DNA of 64,000 nt from Methylomonas rhizoryzae (lineage in GTDB: Bacteria; Pseudomonadota; Gammaproteobacteria; Methylococcales; Methylomonadaceae), in contig NZ_CP043929.1 of NCBI RefSeq assembly GCF_008632455.1, positions 1,178,001 to 1,242,000 on the forward strand, given 5' to 3'. Under the pieces are notes generated by a model. The model made no database searches. It was not told the DNA's origin and saw only the letters and a list, made by a program, of their open reading frames with translations. Numbering within the stretch: position 1 is the first letter of the stretch; each line of letters opens with the position of its first letter. Made by a program: the position numbers and the translations under genes. Below are positions 50,923 to 59,252 of this stretch, piece by piece.

Positions 50923-53900
50923 TTAACAGTCGAACCCGCGCCGATCGCCGTGACCTGCGAGTGCGCTGAAGTCTAAAAAACCGGAAATATCGGCGCAATC
51001 CAGCTGATCCGGGTGTAAAAACTGCCGGCCGTATTCCAAATAAACGCCGCTGGTCAGAAAAAAACGGAATACTTCAGCATCGATGTGCCGATCCAGCACC
51101 ATGTTCCGCATAATCGCCAAGGCTTCGCTGAGTCGTTTGGGTGTTTTATAAGGCCGGTCGGCGGCCGTTAACGCTTCGAAAATGTCGGCGACGGCCAGCA
51201 TCCGTTCCGGTATGGACAAGTCTTCGGCCGTTAAACATCTGGGGTAACCGGTGCCGATTAAGGTCTCGTGGTGCGTGGATGCGTAACGCGCGACCTTGGC
51301 CAGTTCCTTGGGGAAGGGGAGGCTTTCCAGCATTTTGATCGTGCTGATCATGTGTTCGTTGATTTTGAAACGGTCTTCCGCGGTTAACGTGCCGCGCGAC
51401 ACGCTCAAATTGTACAGTTCGCCTTGGTTATACAGCAGTTCGGGGATGGGCATGCGGATGCCGAATTTGGCTTCGTATCCGTTATGGTGCAAGCGCGGAT
51501 GCCAATGTTCGGGTTTGTCGGCCAACAGGGGTTCCTGGGTCGGCAACGACGCTGGTGCGGTGGGGTAACGTTGCAGTTCGACGGCGGATAAGCCCAGCCG
51601 GTCGTCGAAATGGCGTAGCCAGGTGGTGTTGGCTAATGTTTGCAAGCGAGCGATATCCGATGCATCCAAATGTTCGCCACCGAGGTTGGTTCGGGCGACG
51701 AAGGCAAAGTCCTCTTGCAAGCGGGCTTGGATTTCGTCTCTACGCAATGCCGCTGCGGCACTGGGTGCGGTCAAATAGTCGATCTGTGCGTCGCGCCACA
51801 GCACTTCGAAACGCATGCGGACCTCGTGGATGCGGTTGTATATGGTTTCCAGTTTGCTGGCTTTATCGACGATGTGTTCCGGGGTGGTGATTTTGCCGCA
51901 ATCGTGTAACCAGGCCGCGATGCGAAACTCGGTCCTCTCGTCTTCCGATTGGAAACGAAAGTCTTTAAACGCACCCGCCGTCGCCCGTTCGGCGGCTTGG
52001 GCTATCATCAAGGCCAACTGCGGTACCCGGGCGCAATGCCCTGCGGTATAAGGCGATTTGTCGTCGATCGCTTGGGCAATCAAGCGGATGATGGACTCCA
52101 TCAGTTCTTTTTGTTCCCGCTCGTGTTGCTGCATCGCCGCGGCCATTTCGCCTATCGAATGCGACAACTCGTCGATTTCGATGATCGCGCTATCGCGGAC
52201 CCGTACCGCCTGGTAGTCGCGATGTTGGATTTTTTGGTTTTCCTGGGCCAGACTTTTGATCGGCCTGACGATAGGCGAAGCGAATAGCCAGGATACCGGG
52301 AGCAGCAACAGCAAGCCGAAGGCGGAAGCCACTGCGGAAATCGCCACTTTCTGCAAGCTGGGTGTCAGGACGACGTCGATAGGGACCAGGACGGCGAAAT
52401 ATTCATCCGGGTTATCGCTGCCGTGTAGCCGGGTCAGGTAAATGAAATGCTCTTGCCCGGCGATGTCGGTTTGGAAAAACCGGTCGCCACCGGGCGCAAG
52501 GTCGGGTTGAGGCAATATTTGCGGATAAGGTACTACGGCTAAGTCTGCAACGGCGTTTTGTGCATCGCCGTTGCCGAACCATTTGCTTTCCAAGCGCTTT
52601 AGCTGTTCGGGCGAGAGTGCCGCCAAGGCTTGATTCAAAATGTCCAGCAATTCGGCGTGGTGTTTGTGCACCAACAAGTTCAACTGGTCCGGAAAGTCCA
52701 AATCCTGTTTGTTCAGGTTTTCGTTGAAGCGCAAATGTTCCAGAAAATATTGATTGGCAGTGAAACGCAAAATAGCGGCCGAATCCAAGGTCGCGTGTGC
52801 CGTGCCGTTCAATACGGCGACTAACGACTCGCGCACCGAGCCGGTCTCCAGTACCGTGATTTGCGGGTAGGCGGCCCGGACGGCTTGAATGCTGGACCAG
52901 CCGGCCGGAATGGCCAACACTTTACCGTTCAATTGCGTCAGACTGGTCACGGGTTCGACATCGTCGCGAGTCGCTACCGCCGGCGGCAAGCTGATGATGG
53001 GGGCGCTGAACAGGCCTAAATCCCGATTGGCGGAGGTCGGAACCAAAGGTTGCAAAATGTCCAATTCACCTTTTTTAAACAGCTCCACCAATTGCGGCCA
53101 ACTGTAGCCGTTAACGAATTCCACCTGCAGTCCGGTCATTTGCGCCAGCAAATTGATCAAATCGATGGCATAACCTTTCGGTTGTCCCGAGACCGCGTAG
53201 TCGATGGGCGGCCAATCCATTTCGTTGGAAACCCGTAGCCTTCCCGAATCGGCCACCGAACGTCGCTGTGCCTCGGTCAATGGCAGGGGAGAGACGCCGG
53301 CTAAAGGCGGGACGTCCAGCGACAGTCGATTGCCGGCGACAATGTCGCCTGTGGCGCTATAGATAAAAAGTTCGCCGTCGTGGCTGACCGGCAAGCGGTT
53401 CAGATAAGCGGATAAAGACGACAAAGCGATATCGACCGCCAATACCGCGCCGCTGCCGGCGACCACGGTCGAATACGTTTGGCCGGGCGCTTGTAAATGC
53501 TGAAACAAATAAGGCGGCGATTTTTCCACCTTGTCTGCGCCGGCTTGTTTAAACCACGTGCGTTCGCGCGGATCGTATGCGCTCCGTTCGCGCTGCGTGC
53601 TGCGCTTTTCGAACGCCGCATCGTAATAGTCCACGCTACGAAAGCGTCCTTCCGCATCGCTGGATAGCTGTATCACGGCCCAGCGGTCCGCCGGCATTGC
53701 TTTCAGCAGCATGCGAACTGCAGGGTCGGCCTCCAGATTGACCAATTGATACAAACTGCCGTCCGGGAAGGCCACGTATATGGCGTAAAACAGCGGGTTG
53801 CGTTGCATGACTTCCGCGAACAAACCTCGCGCCTCCGGATTGATCCGCGGGCCGAGCAGCAAATTCGGAAAGCGCGCCAACAGGGCCGCGCTTTCGCTGG

Positions 53901-54093
53901 CACGCGTGTCGATTGCGCTCAGGTAATCCCGCGTTCTGGCGGCGCTGAGCCGGTATTGCGCCAGTGCGGCGTCGACCGCCATCTGCCGGCTGAAATGGTA
54001 TTGCAAGCCTATCGCCGCGGCGGCGGTAAGCAGCGTCGCGATCACGAAAATGCTGACTACCGTCAGGCGGATGGAAAAGCGCAGTCTTTGCAC
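50923..54093 (-). CDS. HD-GYP receptor with Cache and inserted solute-binding domain
   Basis: A 1056-residue membrane receptor. Order: N-terminal helix (about 10-30); Cache-type sensor (about 35-270); a bacterial solute-binding domain family 3 (about 284-503: LRVSNEMDWPPIDY, GYAIDLINLLAQMTG, GELDILQPL); the end of the Cache-like part; second helix (about 578-601); HAMP (about 600-655); HD-GYP domain. The HD pair is His730-Asp731 (WLHDCGKI), and the GYP segment is HHETLIGTGYP (941-951), where the usual DG is IG. It should hydrolyse c-di-GMP if the site is active. The downstream gene is a NafY-like protein. Confidence 0.88.
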   Translation of the reverse strand: MQRLRFSIRLTVVSIFVIATLLTAAAAIGLQYHFSRQMAVDAALAQYRLSAARTRDYLSAIDTRASESAALLARFPNLLLGPRINPEARGLFAEVMQRNPLFYAIYVAFPDGSLYQLVNLEADPAVRMLLKAMPADRWAVIQLSSDAEGRFRSVDYYDAAFEKRSTQRERSAYDPRERTWFKQAGADKVEKSPPYLFQHLQAPGQTYSTVVAGSGAVLAVDIALSSLSAYLNRLPVSHDGELFIYSATGDIVAGNRLSLDVPPLAGVSPLPLTEAQRRSVADSGRLRVSNEMDWPPIDYAVSGQPKGYAIDLINLLAQMTGLQVEFVNGYSWPQLVELFKKGELDILQPLVPTSANRDLGLFSAPIISLPPAVATRDDVEPVTSLTQLNGKVLAIPAGWSSIQAVRAAYPQITVLETGSVRESLVAVLNGTAHATLDSAAILRFTANQYFLEHLRFNENLNKQDLDFPDQLNLLVHKHHAELLDILNQALAALSPEQLKRLESKWFGNGDAQNAVADLAVVPYPQILPQPDLAPGGDRFFQTDIAGQEHFIYLTRLHGSDNPDEYFAVLVPIDVVLTPSLQKVAISAVASAFGLLLLLPVSWLFASPIVRPIKSLAQENQKIQHRDYQAVRVRDSAIIEIDELSHSIGEMAAAMQQHEREQKELMESIIRLIAQAIDDKSPYTAGHCARVPQLALMIAQAAERATAGAFKDFRFQSEDERTEFRIAAWLHDCGKITTPEHIVDKASKLETIYNRIHEVRMRFEVLWRDAQIDYLTAPSAAAALRRDEIQARLQEDFAFVARTNLGGEHLDASDIARLQTLANTTWLRHFDDRLGLSAVELQRYPTAPASLPTQEPLLADKPEHWHPRLHHNGYEAKFGIRMPIPELLYNQGELYNLSVSRGTLTAEDRFKINEHMISTIKMLESLPFPKELAKVARYASTHHETLIGTGYPRCLTAEDLSIPERMLAVADIFEALTAADRPYKTPKRLSEALAIMRNMVLDRHIDAEVFRFFLTSGVYLEYGRQFLHPDQLDCADISGFLDFSALAGHGDRRGFDC

Positions 54094-54351
54094 GGGGGCG
54101 GCTGGATTAAATGGCGCTGAGAATGGTTACGGCTTGCGGCAACTATAGAACATTTGGCGACTAACTACCGATGAGAGTTGCAGACGTGGTAAAGCTTGGG
54201 TTGACGGCGTTAACGAACCTTGAACGGGGGGATGTCAAGTTACAGGAATCTCGGGCTATTCAGTCGGTTTAACCCTTAACGCACGCCACCTGACGGTTGG
54301 CTGGATTATTGTCAGACGGAGCCTTTGCCGCAAGGTCCGCATCCTTAGACG

Positions 54352-55410
54352 TTAGCGGACAACAAACCAGCGTTTCTGAAATAAAAAGGCCACATTGACC
54401 AAGGCGATCATTACCGGTACTTCAATCAACGGCCCGATGACCGCGGCAAAAGCGGCTCCGCTATTAATGCCGAACACCGCCACCGCCACGGCGATAGCCA
54501 ATTCGAAGTTATTGCTGGCGGCGGTAAAGGCCAACGTGGTGGTTTGCGAGTAATCGGCGCCAACCATTTTGCCCATGGCAAAGCTGATCAAGAACATCAC
54601 GACAAAATAAAGCAGTAGCGGTATAGCGATACGCAATACGTGCAACGGCAATTGCACAATCAACTCGCCTTTCAGCGAAAACATCACCACGATGGTGAAT
54701 AACAAGGCAATCAACGTCAGCGGACTAATCTTAGGGATAAATTGTTGCTGATACCATTGATTGCCCTTGGTTTTCACTAGTATCCAGCGCGTGCTGAACC
54801 CGGCTATAAAAGGTATGCCCAGATAAATCAATACGCTTTGGGCTATATCGACCATAGAGACGGCAACCAAACTGCCTTGCAAGCCGAACAGCGGCGGCAG
54901 TACCGTCACAAACAGCCACGCATAGACACTGAAGAACAACACTTGAAAAACGCTGTTGAAGGCGACTAAAGCGGCGCAGTATTGCTTGTCGCCGTGCGCC
55001 AGCTCGTTCCAAACGATGACCATGGCAATGCAGCGTGCCAGGCCGATCAGGATCAATCCGGTCATGTAATCGGGATAGTCGCGTAAAAACCCAATCGCCA
55101 ACCCAAACATTAGCAGCGGGCCGATCAGCCAATTCTGAATCAGGGACAAGCCTAAAACGCGCCAGTTGCGAAACACGTCCCCCAGTTCTTCGTAATGAAC
55201 CTTGGCCAGAGGAGGATACATCATCAGGATTAAACCGATTGCGATGGGTATATTGGTCGTGCCGACCGATACCAACGTATTGATTCGATTGACCTGATCG
55301 GGTAACGCGAAGCCTGCGGCCACTCCGATCGCCATCGCGATAAAAATCCAAAGCGTCAAATATCGATCGGGAAACGACAGTCGCGGACTCGGGCAAATTG
55401 GCTGATTCAT
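54352..55410 (-). CDS. acr3: Arsenite efflux permease Acr3
   Basis: A 352-residue arsenite/H+ antiporter with 10 predicted helices. The family signature with the essential Cys is GLARCIAMVIVWNELAHGD, and FNSVFQVLFFSVYAWLF follows. FTAASNNFELAIAVAV is the second Acr3 motif. Last gene of the arsR-arsC-arsI-acr3 operon. It exports As(III) produced by ArsC or by ArsI. Often labelled arsB in genome annotations. Confidence 0.95.
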   Translation of the reverse strand: MNQPICPSPRLSFPDRYLTLWIFIAMAIGVAAGFALPDQVNRINTLVSVGTTNIPIAIGLILMMYPPLAKVHYEELGDVFRNWRVLGLSLIQNWLIGPLLMFGLAIGFLRDYPDYMTGLILIGLARCIAMVIVWNELAHGDKQYCAALVAFNSVFQVLFFSVYAWLFVTVLPPLFGLQGSLVAVSMVDIAQSVLIYLGIPFIAGFSTRWILVKTKGNQWYQQQFIPKISPLTLIALLFTIVVMFSLKGELIVQLPLHVLRIAIPLLLYFVVMFLISFAMGKMVGADYSQTTTLAFTAASNNFELAIAVAVAVFGINSGAAFAAVIGPLIEVPVMIALVNVAFLFQKRWFVVR

Positions 55411-55434
55411 GATGGTTGCCTGCGGGATGAAAAA

Positions 55435-55878
55435 TCAGCTTGGGCGGCAATTTGACGAGGGACCGCAACAAGACGTACTCCGGTCGGTCGGCAAATCGGA
55501 GTCGTTACCGAACGTCGGAATATTTTTGAGCGAGTGGAAGGCTTCCCAGGGGATGCCCTGCGGGTCTATCGTCCAATACTTATCGGATTCGGCGTAACAG
55601 CAGGCTGCTTGTTTTTGTTCAATCACCGGCAAAGCCGCACCGTGCAGAATCTGTTGCACTTGTTCCAAGTCCGACGCCGATTCGACCTGAATGCCTAAAT
55701 GATCCAATCCGGTTTGGCGGCCGCGGCTGGAAATCGCGAAATTGATGCGCGGGTCGTCCAGCATCCATTTGGCGTAATCGTCATGCAGCACGCTCGGCTC
55801 GGTTTGGAATAAGGCGCTGTAGAAGGCGATGTTTTGTTGCAAATTGTCCACGGCGAGATGGATATGAAAACGTTTCAT
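55435..55878 (-). CDS. arsI: ArsI-type C-As lyase (VOC family, CadI-like)
   Basis: A 147-residue vicinal-oxygen-chelate dioxygenase. It removes the methyl (or aryl) group from trivalent organoarsenicals to give arsenite. The N-terminal MKRFHIHLAVDNLQQNIAFYS and the As-binding pair in KQAACCYAESDKYWT match the family, and DPQGIPWEAFHS holds the metal Glu. The tail STSCCGPSSNCRPS adds three Cys. It lies 20 nt after arsC and 24 nt before acr3. CadI is the alternative name; the C-As lyase role is known for ArsI relatives but is inferred here. Confidence 0.88.
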   Translation of the reverse strand: MKRFHIHLAVDNLQQNIAFYSALFQTEPSVLHDDYAKWMLDDPRINFAISSRGRQTGLDHLGIQVESASDLEQVQQILHGAALPVIEQKQAACCYAESDKYWTIDPQGIPWEAFHSLKNIPTFGNDSDLPTDRSTSCCGPSSNCRPS

Positions 55879-55898
55879 AGGGATACCCCTTTGTGTGG

Positions 55899-56378
55899 TT
55901 AAGACAGCAAGCTGCCGATACGATCGAGTTCCGCTTTCAGGCTTTGCGGATCAGTTTGTAAGGACTGTAGAGGAAGAGCCAGAAACTGTTCGATGCGGAA
56001 ACGGAGAATGTCGTATGCAGTTTCGAATGCCGCCTTGATTTCTTGCTCGTTTCCTTCGAAGTGCGCGGGATCTTCGACGCCCCAATGACTGCGCAAAACC
56101 GGACCGAGATAGGCCGGGCAGGTTTCTTTGGCGGCGTTGTCGCACACGCTGATCACGATGTCCGGCACAACCGGTAAATCGTTCCAGGATTTGCTGTAGT
56201 AGCCTGCCGTCGAAATGCCTTTTTCCTGCAGCAAAGCCACCGCCCTGCTATTTAGTTTGCCGATGGGATTGCTGCCGGCGCTGATGGCATGCCAACCGTC
56301 AGGCGCCAAATGATTGAAAATCGCTTCACCCATCAACGAACGGCAAGAATTGCCGGTACAGAGAAACAAAACATACAT
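55899..56378 (-). CDS. arsC: Arsenate reductase ArsC (low-Mr phosphatase type)
   Basis: A 159-residue reductase from ATG 56378 (MYVLFLCTGNSCRS). The P-loop CxxxxxR is CTGNSCR, and the Cys in VCDNAAKETCP and its neighbours are the redox partners. The phosphatase Asp is in WGVEDPAHF. It reduces As(V) to As(III) using thioredoxin. The longer frame to 56468 reads across the arsR end and is not used. Gene order arsR-arsC is normal. Confidence 0.95.
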   Translation of the reverse strand: MYVLFLCTGNSCRSLMGEAIFNHLAPDGWHAISAGSNPIGKLNSRAVALLQEKGISTAGYYSKSWNDLPVVPDIVISVCDNAAKETCPAYLGPVLRSHWGVEDPAHFEGNEQEIKAAFETAYDILRFRIEQFLALPLQSLQTDPQSLKAELDRIGSLLS

Positions 56379-56401
56379 AGCGGAATCATCCAGTAAAAAA
56401 A

Positions 56402-56737
56402 TCAATCGGTCGGACGGCAAGACGATGGCGAGGTATCGAAGCAGCAATCCGGCTGTCCTGCGCAGCATTCGGCCGTCAGGTAATCGATCAATGCTTGCAT
56501 CACGCTCAGATTGGCTCGGTAACGTAGAAACCGGCCTTCCTGGGTGACCGTCACCAAGCCTGCATAAGTCATGGCTTTCAGGTGAAAAGACAAATTGGTC
56601 GCGGGTAGCGCCAAAGCGCTAGCAATTTCCCCGGCAACCAAGCCGTCCGGCGCATGCTTAACCAGTAAGCGAAAGACGTCCAGACGTACGCCGGAGGCCA
56701 AAGACTCGAATAAGGTGGTGGCAAGTTCTTTATCCAT
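56402..56737 (-). CDS. arsR: ArsR family repressor
   Basis: A 111-residue winged-helix repressor. MDKELATTLFESLASGVRLDVFRLLV starts the fold, and LPATNLSFHLKAMTYAGLV is the recognition helix. As(III) would be bound by Cys: the usual helix-3 CVC pair is absent, but the C-terminus has ECCAGQPDCCFDTSPSSC with five Cys. Start at ATG 56737 (56752 is also in frame). It should release the palindromic operator just upstream when As(III) binds. Confidence 0.92.
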   Translation of the reverse strand: MDKELATTLFESLASGVRLDVFRLLVKHAPDGLVAGEIASALALPATNLSFHLKAMTYAGLVTVTQEGRFLRYRANLSVMQALIDYLTAECCAGQPDCCFDTSPSSCRPTD

Positions 56738-56743
56738 AAATCC

Positions 56744-56761
56744 ACTATACAATAATTATTG
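56744..56761 (-). promoter_or_regulatory. arsR promoter and ArsR operator
   Basis: The minus-strand -10 TATAGT (56744-56749) and a perfect 12-bp palindrome CAATAATTATTG (56750-56761) abut. The palindrome occupies the spacer; a weak -35 TTTCAT lies 17 nt upstream of the -10 on that strand. The position fits repression by ArsR. Confidence 0.65.
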
Positions 56762-57059
56762 AAATAATGAAATATTTATTGCCGGGTCTCGATAGTCGGC
56801 TGTTCGCTGTAAGCGGACCGGCCTGCCGGGTAACTTGATATTGGCTTGCGCGTCGTGTCCTACAAGGGTTTGCCCTAAAAATAAACGTCTTCTAAGCGAT
56901 TAAATAGCGGTATGCTAAACCGGGTTGGGGTCGGCCGGCCGAATGGCCGCCGATGTTTGCTTATCGGCTGCTGCGAGTCGGTAACATACCCGTCATTCAA
57001 TTCGGCCCAAGACTTGCTGCGCTCAAGTTTTGGCCCAGTCGTTTATTGAGGAGTTTTAA
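56762..57059. other. Divergent region arsR / nifX
   Basis: About 300 nt without a gene. No NifA box (TGT-N10-ACA) or sigma-54 promoter (GG-N10-GC) was found for nifX. TGGCCGCCG...TTTGCT at about 56945-56962 has the wrong spacing. Confidence 0.35.
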
Positions 57060-57536
57060 ATGAGTCAACTTGCTGAAGTAAATAGTGTTGCGGAAATAGA
57101 AGTCGATGAGAAAACCCTGAAAGTCGCGTTTGCCACTTCAGACGGTGAAATTGTCAATCAGCATTTCGGTTCGGCTTTGGGGTTTCACGTATACGGTATC
57201 GACGGCACCACCGCCACACCGTTGGCAGTTAAATCGTTCGATAAAGAAAAACGTGACGGCAATGAAGACAAACTGGTGCCTAAGCTTGCCTGGTTAACCG
57301 GTTGCGATTTGGTGTATTGCGGCTCTGCCGGCGGCTCGGCCACCAATCAATTGATTAAGCTGGGGGTATATCCCGTCGTCGTTAAAGACGGCCCTGAAAT
57401 TGCTGAGATCATTGGCGACTTGCAAAAGGAAATAACCGGCAGCATGTCGCCTATGCTGGACCGGATTTTTAAACAAAAAGTCCGTAAAGATGAGGGGCGG
57501 TTTGACGAAATCGCAGATGAAGAGTGGGAGGAATAA
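57060..57536 (+). CDS. nifX: NifX: nitrogenase iron-molybdenum cofactor carrier
   Basis: A 158-residue NifX. The N-terminal leader is acidic and hydrophilic (about residues 1-18), then LKVAFATSDGEIVNQHFGSALGFHVYGID matches the family, with the HFGSA signature. CDLVYCGSAGGSATNQLIKLGVYPV is the NifX C-terminal core, and the acidic tail ends in DEEWEE. A TTGAGGAG site precedes the ATG. NifX carries NifB-co/FeMo-co precursors. It is separated from other nif genes here. The hairpin after its stop may end the transcript. Confidence 0.88.
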   Translation: MSQLAEVNSVAEIEVDEKTLKVAFATSDGEIVNQHFGSALGFHVYGIDGTTATPLAVKSFDKEKRDGNEDKLVPKLAWLTGCDLVYCGSAGGSATNQLIKLGVYPVVVKDGPEIAEIIGDLQKEITGSMSPMLDRIFKQKVRKDEGRFDEIADEEWEE

Positions 57537-57565
57537 GCGCGCCTTCCACCCATCATTAAAATGGC

Positions 57566-57595
57566 TCGCTCCCCGGACATTGATCGTGGGAGCGA
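57566..57595. repeat. Hairpin of the GGGAGCGA family after nifX
   Basis: TCGCTCCC (57566-57573) and GGGAGCGA (57588-57595) enclose a 14-nt loop. The arms repeat the core stem of the element at 12705-12732. It lies 30 nt past nifX and may be a terminator and a REP-like repeat at once. Confidence 0.6.
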
Positions 57596-57662
57596 TGCTC
57601 TCGCCATGACGTTAGGCGCAAACAACTTGTGCCAGGCGTTTGAACGGCTTAAATCTAGCGCT

Positions 57663-57971
57663 TTATTCGATATCGCCCGCTAAAGCGGTGTCCACCGCCC
57701 GCAAAATGTAATCGTTGCCGCGAATGTTGCGCGCAAGATCGACGATTTCTTCATAAGCATAATTGTGCAGATTGAAGCTCATTTGGTCGATTTGTTTGTC
57801 GTCTATAAAAATATCGAGTAGCAATAGCACAAGGTTGTCGTGCTGATGTGCGTTATCCAACACCTTTACGCTGGATACGATGCGCATATGCTCGTCGATG
57901 TTGTTGATGTATCGTAACGACGATAAATGCTCGATTTGTGAGGGGCTTAGAACGTTGTTATTAGTCATCAT
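57663..57971 (-). CDS. Hypothetical acidic protein near nifX
   Basis: A 102-residue soluble protein. SQIEHLSSLRYINNIDEHM starts a helical region; DNLVLLLLDIFIDDKQIDQM follows. The C-terminal half continues LHNYAYEEIVDLARNIRGND. It is convergent with nifX. No family is recognised. The frame is clean and long for its length, and the codon use matches the neighbours. Confidence 0.6.
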   Translation of the reverse strand: MMTNNNVLSPSQIEHLSSLRYINNIDEHMRIVSSVKVLDNAHQHDNLVLLLLDIFIDDKQIDQMSFNLHNYAYEEIVDLARNIRGNDYILRAVDTALAGDIE

Positions 57972-58136
57972 GAAGCTCGAATTAAGGCCAAGACGGTTTA
58001 TCCGGAGTCATTGGGCAACAAAATTTATGCCAAATTTTCCGGGATCGAATCCTGATTCGATCCCAAGTCGCCAAATACTAACGCGTGCTCCAGCCGGCAT
58101 TTTTATTCGGAGCGATTTGCCTTGGCGGCATCCGCC

Positions 58137-58916
58137 TCAATAAGGATTTACCGGGGACAGTTTGTCATCCAGTTCCTCGATGTCCAGCAAGTCTTGCGGC
58201 GGTACGTTGCCGTCATGAACCAAATAATTTCTTTGCGACAGGTAGGCACCGCGGAAAAAAGCGTAGCGATCTAAAGCGGCTTCAGTGGCGATTTTTTCGT
58301 TTTCCAAATTATCCGCCCGTAAATCGGTCGTATTTAGCGCGCCTAGGCCGATGGATACGGCCCGGGAGACCGTGGCCGAGGAAAAATATAAGCCCGTATA
58401 GCTAATCGGATTGGTGGCTGTGTCGCCCAGCAAACCGAATATTCCACGCGGCGAACTCGGTCCTAATAACGGCAAGACTAAATACGGGCCGGCGGGGACT
58501 CCCCAGACGCCCAAGGTTTGATCGAAATCTTCCTTATGCTTGGGGAAGTCCAAGCCGCTGGCAACGTCGATTAATCCGCCTATACCCGCCGTGGTATTGA
58601 GCAGCAAGCGCGCGGTATCCTGGCCGGCTTCGTCCAGCTTACCTTGCAGGGTGTTATTGATGACGACACGGATGTCGTCCAAGTTGCTGAAGAAATTGGT
58701 CACGCCGCTGTCTACGATGTCGGGCGTTATCCAGCGGTAACCTCTGGCGACCGGTTTCATCACGTAATCGTCCAGGCTATCGTTGAATCCCTGCATGCTG
58801 CGGTTCCACCCCTCGAACGGGTCGTCCGGGTTTTTCGCAGCGCTTGAGGCGCATCCGGTCGCTAATATGATGATGGCCATTGCGGGCGCTAATAAACGGG
58901 ATGGTCCCAAACGCAT
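58137..58916 (-). CDS. mlaA: MlaA outer-membrane lipoprotein (VacJ)
   Basis: A 259-residue lipoprotein from ATG 58916: MRLGPSRLLAPAMAIIILATGC, with the lipobox Cys near residue 22. The MlaA signature is DPFEGWNRSMQGFNDSLDDYV; further marks are FSNLDDIRVVINNTLQGK and GGLIDVASGLDFPKHKEDF. YLVLPLLGPSSPRG is also typical. It removes misplaced phospholipids from the outer membrane and passes them to MlaC. Other mla genes are not in the window. Confidence 0.92.
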   Translation of the reverse strand: MRLGPSRLLAPAMAIIILATGCASSAAKNPDDPFEGWNRSMQGFNDSLDDYVMKPVARGYRWITPDIVDSGVTNFFSNLDDIRVVINNTLQGKLDEAGQDTARLLLNTTAGIGGLIDVASGLDFPKHKEDFDQTLGVWGVPAGPYLVLPLLGPSSPRGIFGLLGDTATNPISYTGLYFSSATVSRAVSIGLGALNTTDLRADNLENEKIATEAALDRYAFFRGAYLSQRNYLVHDGNVPPQDLLDIEELDDKLSPVNPY

Positions 58917-59169
58917 GCTTTTATACCTCGTTAGTTGTAGGCCGGCACAAGGGGTGGCGCAACATAGCACACAATGCCGGCTAGTCGGCAAGGAATTATA
59001 GGCGGTGGCGGAACAAATAGGACCTGCCGGCTTAGCTACCGATTAAAGTTAAATTTCGCTATCGCAACAGGGCTCGTTTGCCAGTTCTTCGCAAGCAGCA
59101 TACGTAAAATCGGCTCATAAAGCGTTAGCCCGTGTAAGTCGTATTTGGAGAAACCGGCCGGCAGGGCGG

Positions 59170-59198
59170 TTGACAAGGTTTCGGCTTGCTGTTAGCTT
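59170..59198 (+). promoter_or_regulatory. Sigma-70 type promoter of hrcA-grpE-dnaK
   Basis: A perfect -35 TTGACA (59170-59175), 17-nt spacer and a weak -10 TAGCTT (59193-59198). The CIRCE operator starts 2 nt after the -10, so bound HrcA would block initiation. Confidence 0.6.
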
Positions 59199-59200
59199 TC

Positions 59201-59227
59201 CTGGCACTCTTGGGCTTAGAGTGCTAA
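59201..59227 (+). promoter_or_regulatory. CIRCE element (HrcA operator)
   Basis: CTGGCACTC (59201-59209), 9-nt spacer, GAGTGCTAA (59219-59227). The consensus is TTAGCACTC-N9-GAGTGCTAA; the left arm matches 7 of 9 and the right arm 9 of 9. It lies just upstream of hrcA, as expected for autoregulation. Confidence 0.88.
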
Positions 59228-59252
59228 TAGTGGTTTTTCGGGTGGAGTGGTT

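Larger units (their letters stand above)
58917..59252. other. Divergent region mlaA / hrcA
   Basis: 336 nt without a gene. The right part holds the hrcA promoter and CIRCE element. No clear mlaA promoter was found. Confidence 0.5.

Noticed and set aside
56930..56970. Sigma-54 promoter for nifX (TGGCCG...TTTGCT)
   Set aside because: The GG to GC spacing is 2 nt too long and no NifA upstream site is visible.
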